From Croceitalea marina (GTDB lineage Bacteria; Bacteroidota; Bacteroidia; Flavobacteriales; Flavobacteriaceae): a DNA stretch of 64,000 nt. The position numbers and the translations under genes are program-made. A model generated the notes under the pieces. It was not told the DNA's origin. It was given only the letters and a program-made list of their open reading frames with translations, and did no database searches. Positions 28,968-37,862 of this stretch are shown in pieces (within the stretch, counting starts at the first letter, position 1; each line of letters begins with the position of its first letter). The DNA is taken from assembly GCF_042684265.1 (NCBI RefSeq), contig NZ_JBHULB010000077.1:14046-78045 (forward strand), in the 5' to 3' direction.

Positions 28968-30215
28968 ATGTTGGAAAACAGTAGATTATCAGTTGTATTT
29001 GTCGTTAGAAAACTTACTTCAAAAACAGATACTATCAAGGTGTATGCTCGTGTTACCGTTGATGGTAAAAGAGCCGAATTCAGTTTAAATCGGGAATTGG
29101 CGGTGTCCCTTTGGGATGAAAAACGGAAGCGGGGCAAAGGCCATTCGAAGTATGTAATCTCCCTCAATAAGTACTTAGACCAAGTGTTTACAGGGCTTCA
29201 CGAAGCCCATCGTCAACTTTTACAGGAAGATATTGACATAAGTTCAAAGGCGGTAAAAGCCCGATTCTTAAAAGAAGACGATCGGGGAAAGACGTTATTG
29301 GACTTAATTTCATACCATAACAGTACCATGTCAACGACCCTGAGACCAGGTACAATGAAAAACTATTATAGTAGTAAACGTTGCATTAAAAAATTTCTTA
29401 ATGATGAACTTGGTATCGAGGATATACTCCTTAAGAAGCTCAATTATGGCTTTATTGTGGACTATGAACAGTATGTTAGGAAGTACAAACCGGCAACTCG
29501 AAATAATTGCACCAATAACGGTGCAATGAAACATATGGAACGCTTGAAAAAGATGTCAAGGCTGGCAGTTCGTTTAGAATGGTTGGACAAAGACCCTTTT
29601 ATCAATTATAAATTGAAGTTCAAAAAAACGGAACGTCAGTTTTTAACGGAACGAGAAATAAGGCTAATCGAAGAGACTTCATTTCAAGTCCCCAGTTATC
29701 GCAAGATAAAAGACCTATTCATTTTTGCCTGTTACACGGGACTTTCCTATGTGGATGTTCGAGAATTAAAGGCTAACCATCTCGTAAAGGGTATGGATGG
29801 AAATGATTGGTTGTACACGAAGCGAACAAAAACAGATGAACCTTTAAAGATTCCCTTATTGCCCAAGGCAAAGGAAATCATAGAAAAGTATAAAGATGAC
29901 CCAGACATCATTGCAAGTGAAAGACTACTGCCTATTTATACTAATCATATGATTAATCGTACGCTGAAAGATATTGCAGATGCTTGTGGTATTCGAAAGA
30001 GAGTGACATTCCACGTAGCACGGCATACATTTGCCACCGCTGTTACCCTATCCAATGGAGTGCCTATAGAAACGGTTTCTAAGTTATTAGGGCATACCAA
30101 ACTTTCAACAACGCAAATTTATGCTAGGGTGGTTGAAAAGAAGGTTGGGGAGGATATGCAGAACCTGATGGCGACTATGAAACAAAAGAGATATAAGGCT
30201 GAGGAAGTTTCTTAG
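28968..30215 (+). CDS. tyrosine recombinase/integrase of element 1
   Basis: A 415-residue site-specific recombinase. Residues ~8-100 are the arm-binding region, ~105-210 the SAM-like core-binding domain (SAM_5 type) and ~225-400 the catalytic domain. Catalytic residues visible are His349 and Arg352 (HVARH), His376 (LLGHTKLS) and nucleophile Tyr385 (TTQIYARV), with Lys in the TKRTKTDEPLKIP strand. The first catalytic Arg is Ser260 (CYTGLSYVDV), as in the CTnDOT integrase IntDOT. It starts 227 bp from the att core in the tRNA, which places it as the integrase of this element. Confidence 0.95.
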   Translation: MLENSRLSVVFVVRKLTSKTDTIKVYARVTVDGKRAEFSLNRELAVSLWDEKRKRGKGHSKYVISLNKYLDQVFTGLHEAHRQLLQEDIDISSKAVKARFLKEDDRGKTLLDLISYHNSTMSTTLRPGTMKNYYSSKRCIKKFLNDELGIEDILLKKLNYGFIVDYEQYVRKYKPATRNNCTNNGAMKHMERLKKMSRLAVRLEWLDKDPFINYKLKFKKTERQFLTEREIRLIEETSFQVPSYRKIKDLFIFACYTGLSYVDVRELKANHLVKGMDGNDWLYTKRTKTDEPLKIPLLPKAKEIIEKYKDDPDIIASERLLPIYTNHMINRTLKDIADACGIRKRVTFHVARHTFATAVTLSNGVPIETVSKLLGHTKLSTTQIYARVVEKKVGEDMQNLMATMKQKRYKAEEVS

Positions 30216-30289
30216 GTTGTTTTATAATGTGCAGCGTTATATAACTTGAGCTTTGATAAAAGAGAAAGTTGGTACCGCACTTTATGAAA

Positions 30290-30378
30290 AAGTTCTTCTA
30301 AATTATTCTTTTAAAAAGTAATGGAATACGGTTTTGCCGAACCCGCAGAGTGGGGAGGTGAAAGTGTATGGAATGGAC
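30290..30378 (+). repeat. diverged ~90-bp repeat, copy A
   Basis: Shares a string of words in the same order with 31280-31372: TTCTTCTAAA, TTAAAAAG, GTAATGG, a GACCCG/AACCCG word, a G-rich AGGGGAG-like run and GTGTATGGAATG-like endings. No ORF explains it. It lies just after the integrase gene. Confidence 0.45.
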
Positions 30379-30432
30379 AGTAGATTTATAGCACTCTAGT
30401 TTTTCATATATTATGATTAAATTTTTCGAATT

Positions 30433-30891
30433 ATGAAATTGGATTTAAATGACTTTGACAAGGATGAACTTAAAAGGTATAATAGAATCAAAAATTTACA
30501 AGCCAAGGAACTGCAAGAAATAACACCACGGTGGGCCGTTGATGAACATGTTGACAAATGTTCACATCCAGATTTTCTGCCTAACAGCGATTATATAATG
30601 GTTAATCTAAACTTGCCTAAGTTAATCTCTTCATCACAATTTGGTGAACTCAATCCCTCAAAGTTAATAACTGATGATATAAACGATTGGAGGTATGTTG
30701 AAATAATAGAAAGATGGGGAAAAGGAAAGTTCATAGACCCACCAACCATTACACCCCATAATAAAACTAAACAAATCACTTACATTGATGGGCGCCACAG
30801 AACTATCGCTGCCTATCTTACTGGGGCGCAAACTATCCCAGTGGCAGTTCACAAGACTTTCCCTATTGAAAACTTGGATTACCTAAAATAG
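30433..30891 (+). CDS. ParB/sulfiredoxin-fold protein (orphan)
   Basis: A 152-residue protein. Residues ~108-135 (YIDGRHRTIAAYLTGAQTIP) match the ParB N-terminal nuclease/CTPase-like motif GxHRxxAAxxxG. The preceding VNLNLPKLISSSQF and PPTITPHNKTKQ fit the first strands of that fold. There is no HTH or dimerisation domain, so it is not a partition protein. Single-domain members occur on mobile elements as nucleases, methyltransferase partners or regulators. No ParA partner lies nearby. Role unknown. Confidence 0.65.
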   Translation: MKLDLNDFDKDELKRYNRIKNLQAKELQEITPRWAVDEHVDKCSHPDFLPNSDYIMVNLNLPKLISSSQFGELNPSKLITDDINDWRYVEIIERWGKGKFIDPPTITPHNKTKQITYIDGRHRTIAAYLTGAQTIPVAVHKTFPIENLDYLK

Positions 30892-30944
30892 TTTGTCAAG
30901 TCCATTCTTATTTTTCGCAACTCGATTTACTTTTTTCGACCTGA

Positions 30945-31148
30945 TTAGATTTCCATTATTGCTTCTTTGAGTTCCATTAAAACATGACAGCAATTTTGTC
31001 TCTCGAAATCAGTAAAGATATCCTCTGCAAGAAAGTGAAGCATAAAAATGGTTTTATCCAAGGTTTGGGTAAGAGATAGCAGGTCGCCCTCGTGACATTT
31101 TTCTATGTATTTTAGGATAGGGGATAGGTCAAGATTTTTGGACTCCAT
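30945..31148 (-). CDS. small hypothetical protein
   Basis: A 67-residue acidic, helical protein: MESKNLDLSPILKYIEKCHE followed by a hydrophobic helix and FERQNCCHVLMELKEAIMEI with a Cys-Cys pair. I recognise no domain. The ordered composition and a start codon just after a short gap suggest a real gene; such small proteins are common beside integrases in Bacteroidota elements. Confidence 0.5.
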   Translation of the reverse strand: MESKNLDLSPILKYIEKCHEGDLLSLTQTLDKTIFMLHFLAEDIFTDFERQNCCHVLMELKEAIMEI

Positions 31149-31279
31149 AATCTTTTACCTACTAGATACGATTGATTCAATAAAACAGTATCATATTTTC
31201 TTACAAATTGACTCTTTAAAACGAACATTTATCGATTTATTCTTTGTTTAGGTTAAAGCGAAAGCTTACCAGGAATCTC

Positions 31280-31372
31280 CAAAAAATTTCTTCTAAAAGC
31301 TTCCCTTAAAAAGGTAATGGCACACTTTATACACGACCCGAGGTAGGAGGGGAGTGGAATGTGTGTGGAATG
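31280..31372 (+). repeat. diverged ~90-bp repeat, copy B, with 180-bp leader of the STAND gene
   Basis: Second copy of the repeat at 30290-30378. It sits 180 bp upstream of the STAND NTPase gene. The remaining bases to 31551 are AT-rich with no recognisable gene. Confidence 0.45.
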
Positions 31373-31551
31373 AGTTGAATTTAACTCATTTAAAACTACG
31401 TATTTTCGCAACTAAAAACTTACCGAAATTTCCTATATTAAGGCTCTGTCCTTTGAGAATAAAAATCACCTAGCAATAATATTGATTTTGTGTAGCAGTA
31501 CAATTATTGTACGTTAACCTAATTAGTTATTAGCTAACAAATTATTTTTAT

Positions 31552-34500
31552 ATGATTACTAAAATCGAAGCTGCTCTTAAAGAATGCAACGGTGATGTAT
31601 TTGCCAATTTAAGTAGACAATATCTTGTTTATCGTTATTCTCACGTATTCCCGACAGGTTTTGTCTTAGGTAAGGAAAAGTCCAAAATTGGCACTCCAGA
31701 TAATTTCATTCCGATAGATGACTACTTTATTTACAATGAGATTACTACAAAAGCGGATAATGTTATATCAAAATTAAAAGCAGACATTAAGCATTGTTTT
31801 GAACAGACTGATGTTCCTAAAAACAAGATTATAAAGATTATTTTGATTTGCAATTCAGTCATAGATTCATCCAATTACAATGTCTTAAAAGAACATCTTT
31901 CTACTTATTCGAAGGAAGCTAAACTTGAGGTATTGAGCTTAAAAAATTTTGCGAATCAAATATTCAAAAACTACCCTTCACTAGCTCGAAAGCTTGGATT
32001 ACCAATTGATTCATGGCAAATCCTTGAAATGCCTGAGTTTATAGAAGAATATCAAAAATCAAAGTTTGCTACTACTCTCTCAAACAAGTTTTATAACAGA
32101 GAAATGGAGCTTTCCGAGGGGCTAGAAAGCCTCAATACAGAAGACTTCATACTTTTGACGGGTGCGGCAGGTACTGGAAAGACTAAGTTTGCGATAGAAT
32201 TAGTACGCAGCTTTTTAACCCAGCATGAACATTACAACCCAAAGGTTATTCGTGCAAATGGTGTATTGAATCTTTGGGACGATCTGCAAACTTTCCTACT
32301 ACCGGATGTTGATTATATCATATTAGTTGATGATGCCAATAGATTAAAATCAAACCTCGATTACCTAATCAACTTTAAAAACAAAAGGACTGGTGCGGGG
32401 CAGTTAAAAATAATTCTTACCATAAGGAACTACGTTCTTCATGAAATTGAGCATTTGCTTGACAAGCCAAAAACACTTTATTTCAAGGCTTTCCAAAGGG
32501 AAGAACTTAAAAAAATTCTTCAATCCAAGGATTTCAACATCAATGATCATTGGGCTGACAAAATTTGGGAGATTTCCAAAGGCAATCCAAGACTTGCAAT
32601 AATGGCTGCCGAAGCGGGTAAAAATGGAGAACTGGAAAAGCTTAACAATCCTGCACAGATATTGCATGAGTATTTTTCTTCTGTTAGGGAAACTGTGGAC
32701 AAATTTGAAGATGGAGAATTATTAAAGGTAATGGGTGTTTTAGCCCTCTTTAGAACTATAGATTTTTCTAATGTTGACCAAATAAAAGAGATTGAACATT
32801 ACTTTGGAATAGATGGAGAAAAACTTCAAATTCATTTAAAAACTTTATTCAAAATTGAAATAGCCGATGAATTATTTAATGCATATAAAATAGCAGACCA
32901 AATTCTTGGTGAATACCTGATTTTTCTAATTTTCTTAAAAGAAAAAACAATCCCATTCACAAAGTTACTGGAGATTTATTTTCACAAAGACGCTGGATTT
33001 GGTCTCGGGTGGATTATGATTCAACAAATAAACAATTTCAACTTTCAAGAAGTTTTCAGTCTAGTTCAAAATGACATTAAGGAGGCTTGGAAAAATAGAG
33101 GAAGTAATAGAATTGCCTTGCCCTTTATCAAAGACTTCTACTACTTTATACCTATTGAGACACTTTCTTTCATTTCAGAAGTTATTGAAAAAGACCCGAA
33201 AATAGATTATTCAGGTTTTTCCCTCGAAATATGGAATAAAAATCACCTTAATTCCTATGGCGACAATCAGATTGACTTATTACTAAAATTTCAAAATTTA
33301 AAAAAAGAACACTTCAGACTCTCGTTGAATGTCTTATTTGAGTATTGCATAAGAACTGAACAACGATTTCAAAAATTCTTAAAGGCATGTGTACAAGGCC
33401 TTGTCATGTCTAAAAACTCGTTTTATAATGATTATTCAACACAGACTGAACTTTTTAGTTTTTTATTCAAAAAGCTAAAAGACAATGAGGTTTTCATCTC
33501 TAAAATCATTCTTTTTATTGCTCCTTCTTTTCTAAAAGATACTTTTAGGGCGACAACAAATTATGGAAAAGAAATAAGCATTGGAACTTATGCTGTTGTC
33601 CTTTCCGATGAACAAATAAAACTTAGAAATAATCTCTGGGAATTTATTTTTAGCAAGTATTCGAACGATTCATTAAAATCCAATGTACAAACGTGTATCC
33701 TAGAATACACACAAAACTTCAGTTATCATGAAAGAAACGAAGATATAATTCTTCATGATAGAGATTTGATACTAACCTTTTTTGATAATGAGTTAGACAA
33801 GGATGGTTTTGTGGATAACGTTCTAATCGAAAAATATATCGGTAAACTTCAATGGTTAGGGCTTAAAGTTGATAATGGACTTTTGAAAACGCTTAACAAC
33901 TCAGCGTTTGTTCTCTATAATACCATCGCGGATGGGTCTTTTTCAAGAAAAGAGATTTATTTGGAATACGATAAATACGAAAAGTACCTCAACAACAAGT
34001 TTAAAGCTCTTTTGAGAGGGTGGGAATTAGAAAATTTGACAGGAATCTTTAATGATTATAGCATCATTTTTGACAATAGAGACTTTGTATCTAATGATTT
34101 TTATAAGGTAACAGAATCAGTCTCTAAATTACTGGTTTTTATGGGTAATAGGGATTTTGACCAGTTCCTAATATTGTATCAAAAGTTTGTCCGAAGTAAA
34201 TATGACTCAAATATACCAAGGAAGTTCTTCACTAAGTTAAGGATGGGGTTTGAGAAGGTGGAAAAGTTTCGTGCTATTCTTAATAGCAGAGAGTTTATCT
34301 ATGACTTACCAACTCTTCATGTCAATATTTCCAATACCAATCTAAGGCGAAAGGATTTCGACCATTTCTTAACGTATTTGGGGAGCAATCGGATTAAGAA
34401 CTTTTGGTTTATCACCAAACTACTCCAGCGATTCGAAACATATTTCACTGAAGTTGACGATGTAATAGTCAATGTACTTAATACTATATCCAAAAGAGCT

Positions 34501-35262
34501 GAAAAATCCACGGTATACATACCCAAAGAGTTCTTTGAATATATATACTCAAATTATCCAGAAACATATAGAAGTGAATTTGAAACAATCTGCGATTTAT
34601 ATCTTAAAATAGATAGCTATGAGAGACACTTTGATTATTCTTTAGAGGTACTAAAATCAATATTGGAAATCGAACCCGATTTCATTGTAAAGCTAATGGA
34701 TTCACATTTTGACAAGTTGCATTATTTGTCACACTCTGCACTACTTGAGAATGATTTTAGGAAACTTTGGGCAATGGAAAAACATTCTGAAGTTTTCACG
34801 CTGATACTCAATTACACCAACAAATTTCATCGAACTTCCGATAGTCCCGATGCAATAGCAAAGATTTTTCAACCTGATGATGTGCTGCAGTTAGCCTTCT
34901 TAAAAGATTACTTAAATAAAAATGCTGATGAAAGTTCAATCTTTACTGTCTTCAATATTGTCGTATCCATTTTCAGAAATAATCGTTTTGAGTTTTTGGA
35001 CTTAATATTGGATAAGGGAATTGATGTTGAAACATTCAGGAAATTGGACTTTGTTGTGTCGAGCATAACTTATTCAGGAAGTATAATTCCTAGGTACCAA
35101 GGTAGAATTGAGGAATTAAAGGGCTATGGTGACCATCTAAAAGCAAAAGGAGATATGAAATTACTACCCTACATTCAAATAATAGATGATCACGTAAACT
35201 ACTATGAACGAAGTATAGAGATTGCACGAAAAAGAGAATTTCTATCCGATTGGGGAATTTAA
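31552..35262 (+). CDS. STAND NTPase with predicted N-terminal nuclease domain (candidate anti-phage sensor)
   Basis: A 1236-residue protein. Residues 1-150 resemble a PD-(D/E)XK fold: a helix (GDVFANLSRQYL), then KIGTPD (Asp50) and YNEITTK (Glu63, Lys67), ending in a IIKIILICNS strand. Residues ~170-460 are a STAND ATPase: P-loop LTGAAGTGKT (Lys210, Thr211), Walker B YIILVDDANR (Asp260, Asp261), a sensor-like KIILTIRNY and a winged-helix region. From ~460 on it is all-helical with no motif I can name, consistent with a sensor/repeat domain. The layout matches Avs-like or nSTAND3-type defence proteins, in which ligand sensing triggers oligomerisation and an effector nuclease. No signal peptide or membrane helices. 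It is monocistronic and convergent with a HEPN-type gene. The nuclease assignment is inference. Confidence 0.75.
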   Translation: MITKIEAALKECNGDVFANLSRQYLVYRYSHVFPTGFVLGKEKSKIGTPDNFIPIDDYFIYNEITTKADNVISKLKADIKHCFEQTDVPKNKIIKIILICNSVIDSSNYNVLKEHLSTYSKEAKLEVLSLKNFANQIFKNYPSLARKLGLPIDSWQILEMPEFIEEYQKSKFATTLSNKFYNREMELSEGLESLNTEDFILLTGAAGTGKTKFAIELVRSFLTQHEHYNPKVIRANGVLNLWDDLQTFLLPDVDYIILVDDANRLKSNLDYLINFKNKRTGAGQLKIILTIRNYVLHEIEHLLDKPKTLYFKAFQREELKKILQSKDFNINDHWADKIWEISKGNPRLAIMAAEAGKNGELEKLNNPAQILHEYFSSVRETVDKFEDGELLKVMGVLALFRTIDFSNVDQIKEIEHYFGIDGEKLQIHLKTLFKIEIADELFNAYKIADQILGEYLIFLIFLKEKTIPFTKLLEIYFHKDAGFGLGWIMIQQINNFNFQEVFSLVQNDIKEAWKNRGSNRIALPFIKDFYYFIPIETLSFISEVIEKDPKIDYSGFSLEIWNKNHLNSYGDNQIDLLLKFQNLKKEHFRLSLNVLFEYCIRTEQRFQKFLKACVQGLVMSKNSFYNDYSTQTELFSFLFKKLKDNEVFISKIILFIAPSFLKDTFRATTNYGKEISIGTYAVVLSDEQIKLRNNLWEFIFSKYSNDSLKSNVQTCILEYTQNFSYHERNEDIILHDRDLILTFFDNELDKDGFVDNVLIEKYIGKLQWLGLKVDNGLLKTLNNSAFVLYNTIADGSFSRKEIYLEYDKYEKYLNNKFKALLRGWELENLTGIFNDYSIIFDNRDFVSNDFYKVTESVSKLLVFMGNRDFDQFLILYQKFVRSKYDSNIPRKFFTKLRMGFEKVEKFRAILNSREFIYDLPTLHVNISNTNLRRKDFDHFLTYLGSNRIKNFWFITKLLQRFETYFTEVDDVIVNVLNTISKRAEKSTVYIPKEFFEYIYSNYPETYRSEFETICDLYLKIDSYERHFDYSLEVLKSILEIEPDFIVKLMDSHFDKLHYLSHSALLENDFRKLWAMEKHSEVFTLILNYTNKFHRTSDSPDAIAKIFQPDDVLQLAFLKDYLNKNADESSIFTVFNIVVSIFRNNRFEFLDLILDKGIDVETFRKLDFVVSSITYSGSIIPRYQGRIEELKGYGDHLKAKGDMKLLPYIQIIDDHVNYYERSIEIARKREFLSDWGI

Positions 35263-35538
35263 AATAACTATCACTTTGAAAAATTTTAGGAACGCTGCTT
35301 TATGATAAGCAAGGGCAGTGGCTTGAAGAAAAAGCGGGCGAGTAGGGGAGTGAATTTTTGGCTTCACACAGAGAGCCATTGCCCTGGGCTTTGTGTTTGG
35401 GCGTGAAACGCCCAGATAGCGAAGCTATGGAGACATAAAGGGCGCGCAGAAGCATATTTTCTTCTTGAATTTTTGTTTCTTTTGTTTCAAGACAAAAGAA
35501 AAGATTGAACTAATAGGTTTTCATTGTATTATTAATAT
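35263..35538. other. structured 276-bp region between the convergent STAND and HEPN genes
   Basis: Contains GGGCG/CGCCC and ATAGC/GCTAT hairpins close together, and a longer pairing of GGGCAGTGG with CCATTGCCC around them. It ends in repeated TTTCTTTTGTTTCAAGACAAAAGAAA-like words split as TTTCTTTTG and CAAAAGAAA. It probably serves as a bidirectional terminator, or is a dispersed flavobacterial repeat. Confidence 0.4.
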
Positions 35539-36351
35539 TTACGAAGCATTTTGGCCGTCATCGGGATAACCAATGTGGTTTATATCCGCAATACACGGCA
35601 TCAAATTTTCAATAATCTTTTTCAACTTAATTGAGATATCCAAGTATATGTCCCTGCTTTTTGTGCCTCTCTGTTCGAAGACTTCGCCATTTCTAAACCT
35701 AAATTCAGCGCCTTGAAATTCATATAAATACTCATTACCGTAATAGACTCCATTTGTATGTATTAGACAGTTTCGCATTTTATTGGTGAAGTTTAAAAAT
35801 TCCCTATCAGAAGAAACGTCACCAACATACAATTCAGGATTTCTTTTAACGATGAAATTGAATTTTCTTAGTAACGGGATAAAGGAGGTTTTTATTAGGG
35901 TTTTGGTGATTACTGATTGCTTGTCTTCAGGTAGTGTTTCAATTGATCTGAAAATCTTCCTATTCATGCTTTTGATTATTTCAATTGTGTTTTCCTCGGT
36001 GGCCAAATAATCAAAAACCAAAGAAATTGTAGTTTCAAAAGATGTCCAAACCGTATAGGTTATTTGCCTGTTTAGATTTCCATAATAGCCATCTGAAAGT
36101 TTCCCAATATGTTGAATCTCATAAAGCCTATGCGCATGTTCACGAAAATGATAAATTTCTTCATCAAACTTGACATTTCCAGTTCCGATATACTCACATA
36201 TTTGATATGCAGTTCTACCTATATAGTAGTCATATATTCCTGAATACACGAGGCCAAAAAAACTTTTTCTTACGTCATCGGAATGCAATTCCATTTGAAG
36301 AATCTCCTGTTTAAAAGATTCTGTAAATTCTAACAGAGAATCTAAGGTCAT
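35539..36351 (-). CDS. HEPN-like protein, candidate ribonuclease or defence partner
   Basis: A 270-residue mostly helical protein. The segment NKMRNCLIHTNG contains Arg193 and His198 as R-x4-H, the catalytic signature of HEPN ribonucleases, located late in the protein as in MAE_28990- or ApeA-type HEPN domains. The N-terminal 120 residues are also helical. Family naming is not possible from the sequence alone. It is convergent with the STAND NTPase gene and upstream of a non-coding region, inside the same mobile element, so a phage-defence or toxin role is inferred from context. Confidence 0.5.
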   Translation of the reverse strand: MTLDSLLEFTESFKQEILQMELHSDDVRKSFFGLVYSGIYDYYIGRTAYQICEYIGTGNVKFDEEIYHFREHAHRLYEIQHIGKLSDGYYGNLNRQITYTVWTSFETTISLVFDYLATEENTIEIIKSMNRKIFRSIETLPEDKQSVITKTLIKTSFIPLLRKFNFIVKRNPELYVGDVSSDREFLNFTNKMRNCLIHTNGVYYGNEYLYEFQGAEFRFRNGEVFEQRGTKSRDIYLDISIKLKKIIENLMPCIADINHIGYPDDGQNAS

Positions 36352-36924
36352 TTTGAGGTATTATATTGTTAAAGAGTATGCTAGCAAGTGCTAAGAAATT
36401 TATGCTTTGCTAAATTTTTAGCTTTTGCGACAAGTTAACGAAAAGCTTATGAAATTTTTCTTCTCCAAATTTTCAAGTGAACCAAAAGTTTCAATAAATG
36501 AGAAAAGCTGAGCTTTTAATGGCGCTGGCCAAGCGGCTGAGAATTGCGTACAAGAATAAATGCAAGGGCATTTACTTTTTATTAAAGCAATATGCTGTTG
36601 GCCGATCGGCTATTTTACATAACGGCAAATTATGAGTACAGACGCGAGGTTTGTCGCTGGGGTTTCTAAGAATTTGAAATTTTCTAAAATTTTTTTTCTG
36701 AGTTGAAATATTGAAGCCACGTGAATTAAACAGGCTGATGACCCTGTTAGTAATTCTAATAAAAGCTACAAATGCGAGGGATATTTTACATAATAGAATT
36801 ATGACTTACGTTTTTCATGTAACCTTTATGGTATTTTGGCAGCCGCATCATCTTTCTTGATTATTACTTCAGCCACTGGCTAAACCAATAATACAAAATG
36901 TATCATAATTTTGTTATGTAAAAC
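36352..36924. other. non-coding region with repeated palindromes
   Basis: No supported gene; a 45-codon ORF at 36500-36637 is unconvincing. Palindromes: AAAAGCT-G-AGCTTTT (36503-36517) and GCCGATCGGC (36601-36610). A 21-bp inverted repeat pairs 36784-36804 with 36903-36923 (19 of 21 matches), and a related copy lies at 36613-36635 (TTTTACATAA ... AATTATGA). These brackets lie directly left of the GC-rich island. Confidence 0.45.
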
Positions 36925-36928
36925 TAGA

Positions 36929-37135
36929 CAGGGGCTAATCCAAGTGTTAGTCCCAAGCCCCTGCGGAAGTCGGCAAACCCTTCCACTGCGATTCTCCCCG
37001 TGCGGACACGCTTCGCCGATCCGCTCGGGAAGTCTTTCCGTTCCAGTTTTTCCCGACCCCCTCGGTGCCGCGCAAAGCACAAGCGGCGAAAGGGCCGCTT
37101 AAGCTTTTCTCCCCCAGCCACATATTGGCGTGTTG
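36929..37135. other. GC-rich structured island upstream of the mobilization genes (candidate ncRNA or oriT)
   Basis: About 200 bp of clearly higher G+C than the surroundings. The left end can form a CAGGGGCT/AGCCCCTG stem (36929-36936 with 36956-36963) or, alternatively, GGGGCTAA/TTAGTCCC. The right end has AAGCGGC-gaaagg-GCCGCTT (37081-37100). Open frames exist on both strands but have low-complexity Arg/Gly-rich products, as expected for non-coding GC-rich DNA. It lies 250 bp upstream of the HTH-mobC-relaxase genes. Confidence 0.5.
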
Positions 37136-37386
37136 CACTATTCTTAGCATTTTATGGAATCCGTTCAACTTTTTGAAAATTTACAATGGTAACCGCGTTA
37201 AAATTTCTTTCGCTTCCCTTTGGTCATATCTGACTATCTAATTTGACCCTAAACTAAAATATCGGCATTTCAAATTTCATATTGGACCCAAAAAGATTTC
37301 AACTTTTAAAGGGTTTTCAGTATTCAATTTGTTCGGAGAATTCAGAGAGCAAACTTAGGCAATACAACTACTAAAAAAATAAAATC

Positions 37387-37713
37387 ATGGAAGAAGAAAA
37401 AAATCTCGTTGAACTGTTAAAGGACATCAAAGGTCTACTGGCCCACACCAAAAAAGTAATGAACGTGGACGACCTTGTGAAGTACACGGGGCTGTCAAAA
37501 AGTAAGATTTACAAGCTGACCCAATTGAAGTTGATTCCGATGGGCAACAACAAACATATTCGGCAAAAATTTTTCGACAAGGAAACAATCGATGCTTGGC
37601 TATTGGGAGAACCAAATCTATCGGAAAAGCATTTGGAAGAGGAGTTCGACAAACAACTTTTTGGGAATAAAAAGTATCGATTCAATCAGGAGGATACCAA
37701 TATAAAAAGCTGA
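37387..37713 (+). CDS. helix-turn-helix DNA-binding protein of the mobilization module
   Basis: A 108-residue protein with a MerR/excisionase-type HTH (residues ~25-70: VDDLVKYTGLSKSKIYKLTQ, then an IPMGNNKHIRQKFFDKETI wing). This HTH_17-like arrangement is typical of excisionases and mobilization regulators in Bacteroidota elements. The next small ORF begins within its stop codon (TGATG). Likely roles: regulation of the mob genes or assistance in excision. Confidence 0.8.
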   Translation: MEEEKNLVELLKDIKGLLAHTKKVMNVDDLVKYTGLSKSKIYKLTQLKLIPMGNNKHIRQKFFDKETIDAWLLGEPNLSEKHLEEEFDKQLFGNKKYRFNQEDTNIKS

Positions 37714-37859
37714 TGATAATTAAACTTTGTTCGTTGATAGGGAAAATAGAGTGCAACGGATGCTGGTATGTTCTAATGCTATTGCGTAAGCAATTCAAGA
37801 TGTGTCATTGTCATGACAATCTTGCTTTTGCTCCCGAAGGTCGCAAAAGAAAAAGGTAA
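37713..37859 (+). CDS. 48-residue cysteine-rich small protein
   Basis: The ATG overlaps the stop of the HTH gene (TGATG), and the stop lies 3 bp before the mobC ATG. The protein has Cys at 6, 14, 17, 31 and 33 (CNGC and CHCH pairs), resembling a small zinc ribbon, and a basic tail GRKRKR. I do not recognise a family. The tight packing between two mobilization genes argues for translation. Confidence 0.45.
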   Translation: MIIKLCSLIGKIECNGCWYVLMLLRKQFKMCHCHDNLAFAPEGRKRKR

Positions 37860-37862
37860 AAA

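Noticed and set aside
36880..37168. Several overlapping ORFs on both strands in the GC-rich island
   Set aside because: Open frames in many phases are expected where GC is high; the products are Arg/Gly-rich without domain features, and stems explain the sequence better.
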